A stretch of 64,000 bases of DNA from Alicyclobacillus_A sp963788285 (lineage in GTDB: Bacteria > Bacillota > Bacilli > Alicyclobacillales > Alicyclobacillaceae). The DNA lies in the NCBI GenBank assembly GCA_963788285.1, contig CAWBGB010000014.1, forward strand, positions 186,001 through 250,000, written 5' to 3'. A program made the position numbers and the translations under genes. This document shows positions 61,112 to 64,000 of this stretch, one piece after another (the first letter of the stretch is position 1; the number at the start of each line of letters is the position of its first letter). The notes beneath the pieces were generated by a model, which was given only the letters and a program-made list of their open reading frames with translations, had not been told where the DNA came from and ran no database searches.

Positions 61112-61216
61112 GTGGATATCTCCATGATGATTCGGTGGATAGTGGTCTTCCTAGTGATCTTTATCTTGCTCATGTTCTTCGTGTTCAGTTTTTTCAAGAA
61201 ACAATCCACCGGTTAA
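61112..61216 (+). CDS. Possible 34-residue single-span membrane protein
   Basis: On the plus strand a short frame starts at GTG 61112 (AAGGAGG 9 bases upstream; a TTG six bases earlier is also possible) and ends at TAA 61216. It begins MDISMMIRW, continues as one long hydrophobic helix of about 20 residues (VVFLVIFILLMFFVFSFF) and ends KKQSTG. The strong ribosome site, positive-inside tail and a following hairpin support a real gene, divergent from spoIIIAA. The function is unknown. Confidence 0.55.
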   Translation: MDISMMIRWIVVFLVIFILLMFFVFSFFKKQSTG

Positions 61217-61261
61217 TACAAAGCAAAGCGCGGAAATCGTACGTTCACGCCAATCCTGGAC

Positions 61262-61290
61262 AAAAAAAGACGGCCTCTGCGGCCGTCTTT
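61262..61290. terminator. Terminator between convergent genes
   Basis: A 10-bp stem (AAAGACGGCC at 61266-61275 with 61281-61290) has a five-base loop and is followed on the minus strand by TTTT. It ends the zinc-ribbon gene, and possibly the small plus-strand gene from the other side. Confidence 0.8.
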
Positions 61291-61303
61291 GCGAAACCGG
61301 TGC

Positions 61304-61759
61304 TTAGTGAGATGGGTTGATGGAAGCTTTCGATACTTCCACAGTTTCACGGCAGTTTGGGCAGTCGACGTCGACCACGTCACGGGCCGCCCAAAAATCT
61401 TCGTCGACAAAAAAGTGCAATCCGCAATGCGGGCAGGGAACGTCCGCGAACGAGACGAGCATGGAACGACCGTCCGGCGCTTCCTCATCCAGATTCTCGT
61501 CATTCAGACCTTCGAACACGGCTTCTTCGAGATTGGCAAGGTCGTCATCCATATCGTCCACGTATTGCTCAGTTTGCTCCATACGCTGCTTCAGATCTAT
61601 CAAGGTGTCTACCACATCCCCCATGAGGCGGACAACCTCCACCAGAACGCGCTGTTGATCCGAATTCTGTGCTGGCATGGATGAACACACACCCTGTAAA
61701 TACGCCAGCCTGTTCTCAAGGGACAATGTGTCCACATCAAAGCCTTGAAGCTGCTCCAT
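61304..61759 (-). CDS. CD1247-type N-terminal domain / zinc-ribbon protein
   Basis: This 151-residue acidic protein has an N-terminal helical domain (LENRLAYLQGVCSSM, residues about 14-28; coiled-coil MEQTEQYVDDMDDDLANLEE about 60-79) and a C-terminal zinc ribbon with paired CxxC (CPHCG near 109 and CPNCR near 133). This layout fits the CD1247-domain proteins of spore-forming Firmicutes, whose role is not known. The ATG follows GGAGGG. It lies after yqhV and before the spoIIIA region. Confidence 0.75.
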   Translation of the reverse strand: MEQLQGFDVDTLSLENRLAYLQGVCSSMPAQNSDQQRVLVEVVRLMGDVVDTLIDLKQRMEQTEQYVDDMDDDLANLEEAVFEGLNDENLDEEAPDGRSMLVSFADVPCPHCGLHFFVDEDFWAARDVVDVDCPNCRETVEVSKASINPSH

Positions 61760-61825
61760 GGGTAAGCCCTCCTACACGTCGTCTCCGCGTAGTATGTGAG
61801 AAACTGAGAATAACATCCGTCTGCC

Positions 61826-62098
61826 TCAGACTTTCGCACCATACAGAATGCATCCAACCCCCAGGACAATCCAGACGATTTTCCCCCAACTGATGTCGTC
61901 GGCAACGCCCAGAACACCGAGGAACGTGACAGATACCAGCACAACAGGTCCGACGAGGGCGAGCGCTGCATTCACTTGCAGCGCCTTGGCTGCAGTTCCA
62001 AAGTAGAGCATGAGAAGGGCACCTGTCATTTCAATGAAACTGGATAACACCCGAATGCTGGCCATGCCATACACTATCTTTTCCGTGACGTGGAACAT
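61826..62098 (-). CDS. yqhV: YqhV (DUF2619) membrane protein
   Basis: This 90-residue protein has about three membrane helices (SSFIEMTGALLMLYFG, ALALVGPVVLVSVTFLGVLG and IVWIVLGVGCILYG). In Bacillus yqhV lies between efp and spoIIIAA, exactly as here, which supports the name. In Bacillus it is counted among sporulation-time membrane proteins of unknown function. The ATG has GGGAGAGAG upstream. Confidence 0.85.
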   Translation of the reverse strand: MFHVTEKIVYGMASIRVLSSFIEMTGALLMLYFGTAAKALQVNAALALVGPVVLVSVTFLGVLGVADDISWGKIVWIVLGVGCILYGAKV

Positions 62099-62160
62099 CT
62101 TGACTCTCTCCCTTCGCTTGTCCTATATGCGGTAGGAGCGGAAACAAGACCACCAGAGAG

Positions 62161-62184
62161 CTGAGCGATTTGCAAATCGCTCAG
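62161..62184. repeat. Perfect 24-bp palindrome after efp
   Basis: CTGAGCGATTTG is followed directly by its exact reverse complement. It lies just beyond the efp terminator hairpin and upstream of yqhV. It could be an operator, an mRNA-stabilising hairpin or a second terminator (AAAAAA lies 3 bases past it on the plus side). Confidence 0.6.
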
Positions 62185-62188
62185 GTAC

Positions 62189-62223
62189 AAAAAAGACCCG
62201 GCGAGAGACAACTCGCAGGGTCT
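62189..62223 (-). terminator. Terminator of efp
   Basis: AGACCC-t-GCGAG pairs with CTCGC-c-GGGTCT (62194-62223, minus strand) and is followed by TTTTT. It lies 13 bases after the efp stop. Confidence 0.85.
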
Positions 62224-62235
62224 CGTGGATGGCTG

Positions 62236-62793
62236 TTACGCGCGGGAGATGTAGTTCCCTGTGCGGGTATCGATGAGTAGCACGTCGCCCTCGTTTACGA
62301 AAAACGGAACTTGCAGCGTGTATCCCGTTTCCACCGTCGCAGGTTTACTGCCGCCCGTGGCCGTGTCGCCGCGAATGCCCGGTTCCGTGTGAATCACTTT
62401 GAGTTCTACTGTATTCGGGAGATCGATTCCGATGGCCTGCCCTTCGTGCATGACGATATAGCAGTTCATGTTCTCCTTCAGGAAGTTCAGTTCGTATTCG
62501 AGCTGAGACTTGTTAATGCTGATTTGTTCATATGTTTCAGTGTCCATGAACGTGTAGTTGTCGCCATCGTTGTACAAGTACTGCATCTCGCGTGTTTCAA
62601 TCCGAGCACGCGGGACCTTTTCACCTGCGCGGAACGTTTGTTCCTTCACCGCACCGGTCTTCACGTTTTTCAACTTGGTGCGCACAAATGCGGCACCTTT
62701 TCCAGGTTTCACGTGCATAAATTCGATGACGCGGTAAATCCCGCCATCTACTTCAATGGTGGTGCCGGTGCGAAAATCGTTACTAGATATCAC
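62236..62793 (-). CDS. efp: Elongation factor P
   Basis: EF-P rescues ribosomes stalled at proline runs. The 185-residue protein has three beta-barrel domains. The domain I tip reads HVKPGKGAAFVRTK, with K32 at the position that is 5-aminopentanolylated in Bacillus EF-P. GTG 62793 lies behind AGGAGGG. It follows aroQ by 107 bases; the Xaa-Pro peptidase gene (yqhT) that stands between them in Bacillus is absent. Confidence 0.97.
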   Translation of the reverse strand: MISSNDFRTGTTIEVDGGIYRVIEFMHVKPGKGAAFVRTKLKNVKTGAVKEQTFRAGEKVPRARIETREMQYLYNDGDNYTFMDTETYEQISINKSQLEYELNFLKENMNCYIVMHEGQAIGIDLPNTVELKVIHTEPGIRGDTATGGSKPATVETGYTLQVPFFVNEGDVLLIDTRTGNYISRA

Positions 62794-62900
62794 AGATATA
62801 CCCTCCTGTACAATCGAAACCGAATGAACATCACTATGAAATCACGCTTGGCAGAGAAACGCAAGGCCATTAGTACCTTTCCCGGATTTACAGGACATAC

Positions 62901-63350
62901 TCACTTGCGTAACTCACGCAGCAAATAGTGCACCGCCAGTTCGTACCCGTACGTCCCCAATCCTACAATCTGCCCGGTAACCACAGGCGCCAGTACAAGT
63001 TGGTGGCGAAATGCCTCGCGGCGATGCACATTTGAGATGTGTACCTCGATGGTTGGGCGCTGCAAATCAGCCAGGCAATCGCGAAGGCTGTACCCGTAAT
63101 GTCCCAACGCGCCTGGATTGACGATGATACCGACGGCGTCCGAACCGTGCGCCTGCAGAAAATCAATCAAGTCTCCCTCCGCGTTCGACTGAAAAGACTG
63201 CACCAGAACGCCATACACGGCCGCAGCAGCTTCCACTCGGCTTACCACGTCTTTCAACGTGTCCGTCCCGTACACGCCCGGTTCGCGTACACCCAGACGA
63301 TTGAGATTTGGTCCGTTCAGCAACAACAGGTATGGCTTGTCCGTCCTCAA
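62901..63350 (-). CDS. aroQ: 3-dehydroquinate dehydratase, type II
   Basis: This enzyme dehydrates 3-dehydroquinate in the shikimate pathway. The 149-residue flavodoxin-like protein has LLNGPNLNRLGVREPGVYG with the catalytic tyrosine and arginine, NPGALGHYGYSLRDCL, and EVHISNVHRREAFRH. TTG 63350 is chosen: GGAGGG is 6 bases upstream and the protein then has the family length; the open frame runs 53 codons further without support. Confidence 0.94.
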   Translation of the reverse strand: MRTDKPYLLLLNGPNLNRLGVREPGVYGTDTLKDVVSRVEAAAAVYGVLVQSFQSNAEGDLIDFLQAHGSDAVGIIVNPGALGHYGYSLRDCLADLQRPTIEVHISNVHRREAFRHQLVLAPVVTGQIVGLGTYGYELAVHYLLRELRK

Positions 63351-63512
63351 GTGGCGCCCTCCTCGCAGATGTCCACTGGACAAAGTTGGTGTCATTGTAA
63401 CATAGGCCTTGTTATACTTGAACCACCTCGGCGTTTTCACGTCGCATAGGACACCAATGTCACCCCCGCTGGTTTCCATCTTTCGACGGCGGTGGGCTAT
63501 GGAGGTCAAAAC

Positions 63513-64000
63513 GTGATAGAGCTATGGCTTGTTCGACACGGACAAACGGACTGGAATCTGCAAAGACGGTGGCAAGGTTGGCGTGACGTTCCTTTAAACG
63601 CGACGGGCGTCGCACAGGCAAGAGCACTCGCTGAAGCCCTCGGCGGTGAGTCGTTTACGCACATTTTCACAAGCGATCTCGCCCGTGCACAGCAGACAGC
63701 ATACATCCTTCAGCATGCATTGCAGTGTCCACTGTCCATTGAACCGTTACTTCGCGAACGCCGATTTGGGCCCTTGGAAGGAAAGTTGCGAATGGACGAA
63801 GACGTTTACGAATGCATTCCGGCAACGCCCGAATTTCCGGTCATCGACGACACTGTGACGGGCGAGGAAACCGACACAGCCTTTTCCTCCCGCGTACGGA
63901 CCTTCCTGGACGTGGTTCCGAGTACGGTCACCAACGGACGCGTTATCGCAGTCACGCACGGTGGCTTCATCCGCATGACGCTCTCGATACTCGTTCAAGA
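63513..64000 (+). CDS. Histidine phosphatase family protein (phosphoglycerate mutase-like), partial
   Basis: The first 162 codons are present; the 3' end lies beyond the window. GTG 63513 follows GGAGG with 7-base spacing. The protein has the catalytic LVRHGQTDWN (H9), the second active-site region SDLARAQQTA, and THGG near residue 149 with the second histidine. Such enzymes include CobC, PhoE and broad phosphatases; the substrate is not evident. It is divergent from aroQ. There is no frame disruption. Confidence 0.88.
   Translation, partial: MIELWLVRHGQTDWNLQRRWQGWRDVPLNATGVAQARALAEALGGESFTHIFTSDLARAQQTAYILQHALQCPLSIEPLLRERRFGPLEGKLRMDEDVYECIPATPEFPVIDDTVTGEETDTAFSSRVRTFLDVVPSTVTNGRVIAVTHGGFIRMTLSILVQ

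Noticed and set aside
61012..61209. 65-codon minus-strand frame upstream of spoIIIAA
   Set aside because: It overlaps the candidate sigma-E promoter and is antisense to the better supported small plus-strand gene.

Overview
The window reads as chromosomal DNA of an endospore-forming Bacillota, most likely Alicyclobacillaceae (Alicyclobacillus or a close relative). The reasons are a full set of Bacillus-type sporulation genes, moderately high GC, strong Shine-Dalgarno sites with many GTG and TTG starts, a branched-chain keto-acid dehydrogenase operon joined to methylmalonyl-CoA genes, and a candidate OLE RNA gene next to its membrane partner. Almost every gene is on the minus strand, so the text below follows transcription from high to low coordinates. 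I saw no rRNA, tRNA, CRISPR array, insertion sequence or prophage.

Right end (64.0-49.7 kb): a partial histidine phosphatase on the plus strand, aroQ, efp, yqhV and a zinc-ribbon protein; then the eight-gene spoIIIA operon (spoIIIAA to AH), which builds the mother-cell half of the SpoIIIA-SpoIIQ channel, behind a candidate sigma-E promoter. Next come accB-accC (biotin carboxylase arm of acetyl-CoA carboxylase), an Asp23/AmaP/DUF2273 envelope-stress module, nusB, a divergent TsaD paralogue and a type 2 ferredoxin-NADP reductase.

Core block (49.6-36.1 kb): folD, xseA, xseB, ispA, OLE RNA, oapA, dxs, tlyA, a membrane protein of unknown role, nadK, recN, spoIVB and spo0A, then a spore-DNA-binding SASP gene. 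Isoprenoid genes (ispA, dxs) flank OLE and oapA. spo0A has Spo0A boxes in its own promoter region, and the SASP gene has a good sigma-G promoter.

Accessory and decaying stretch (36.1-28.4 kb): low gene density, mixed strands and broken genes. It holds remnants of a System I cytochrome c maturation cluster (ccmE, ccmF, ccmC, ccmD) with frameshifts, an internal stop and a ccmF-ccmC deletion junction; a small permease; a GH18-family protein; a membrane protein with seven copies of a hexapeptide repeat; a wrecked corA-type magnesium transporter gene; an MBL-fold hydrolase; moaC; and a small membrane protein.

Catabolic block (28.4-11.0 kb): bkdR encodes a sigma-54 activator. Between it and the leucine dehydrogenase gene lie a consensus -24/-12 promoter and a perfect 17-bp inverted repeat, the likely enhancer. 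The downstream series is leucine dehydrogenase, lpdV, bkdAA, bkdAB, bkdB, lipA, lipB, a 27-codon ORF, mcmA, a fused mutase B12-domain/epimerase gene, a carboxyltransferase gene, an M20 peptidase, nudF and an EndoQ-type nuclease. Together these deaminate branched-chain amino acids, form branched acyl-CoA (also fatty-acid primers), supply lipoate and process propionyl- and methylmalonyl-CoA.

Left end (11.0-0 kb): spoIIM, an RNHCP-domain gene, a small membrane protein, xerD, deoB, a DUF1540 gene, dacF, a plus-strand HTH-TPR regulator, then the spoIIA operon (spoIIAA-spoIIAB-sigF) with a textbook sigma-H promoter and Spo0A boxes, and finally spoVAC-AD-AEb-AEa, the dipicolinate channel genes.
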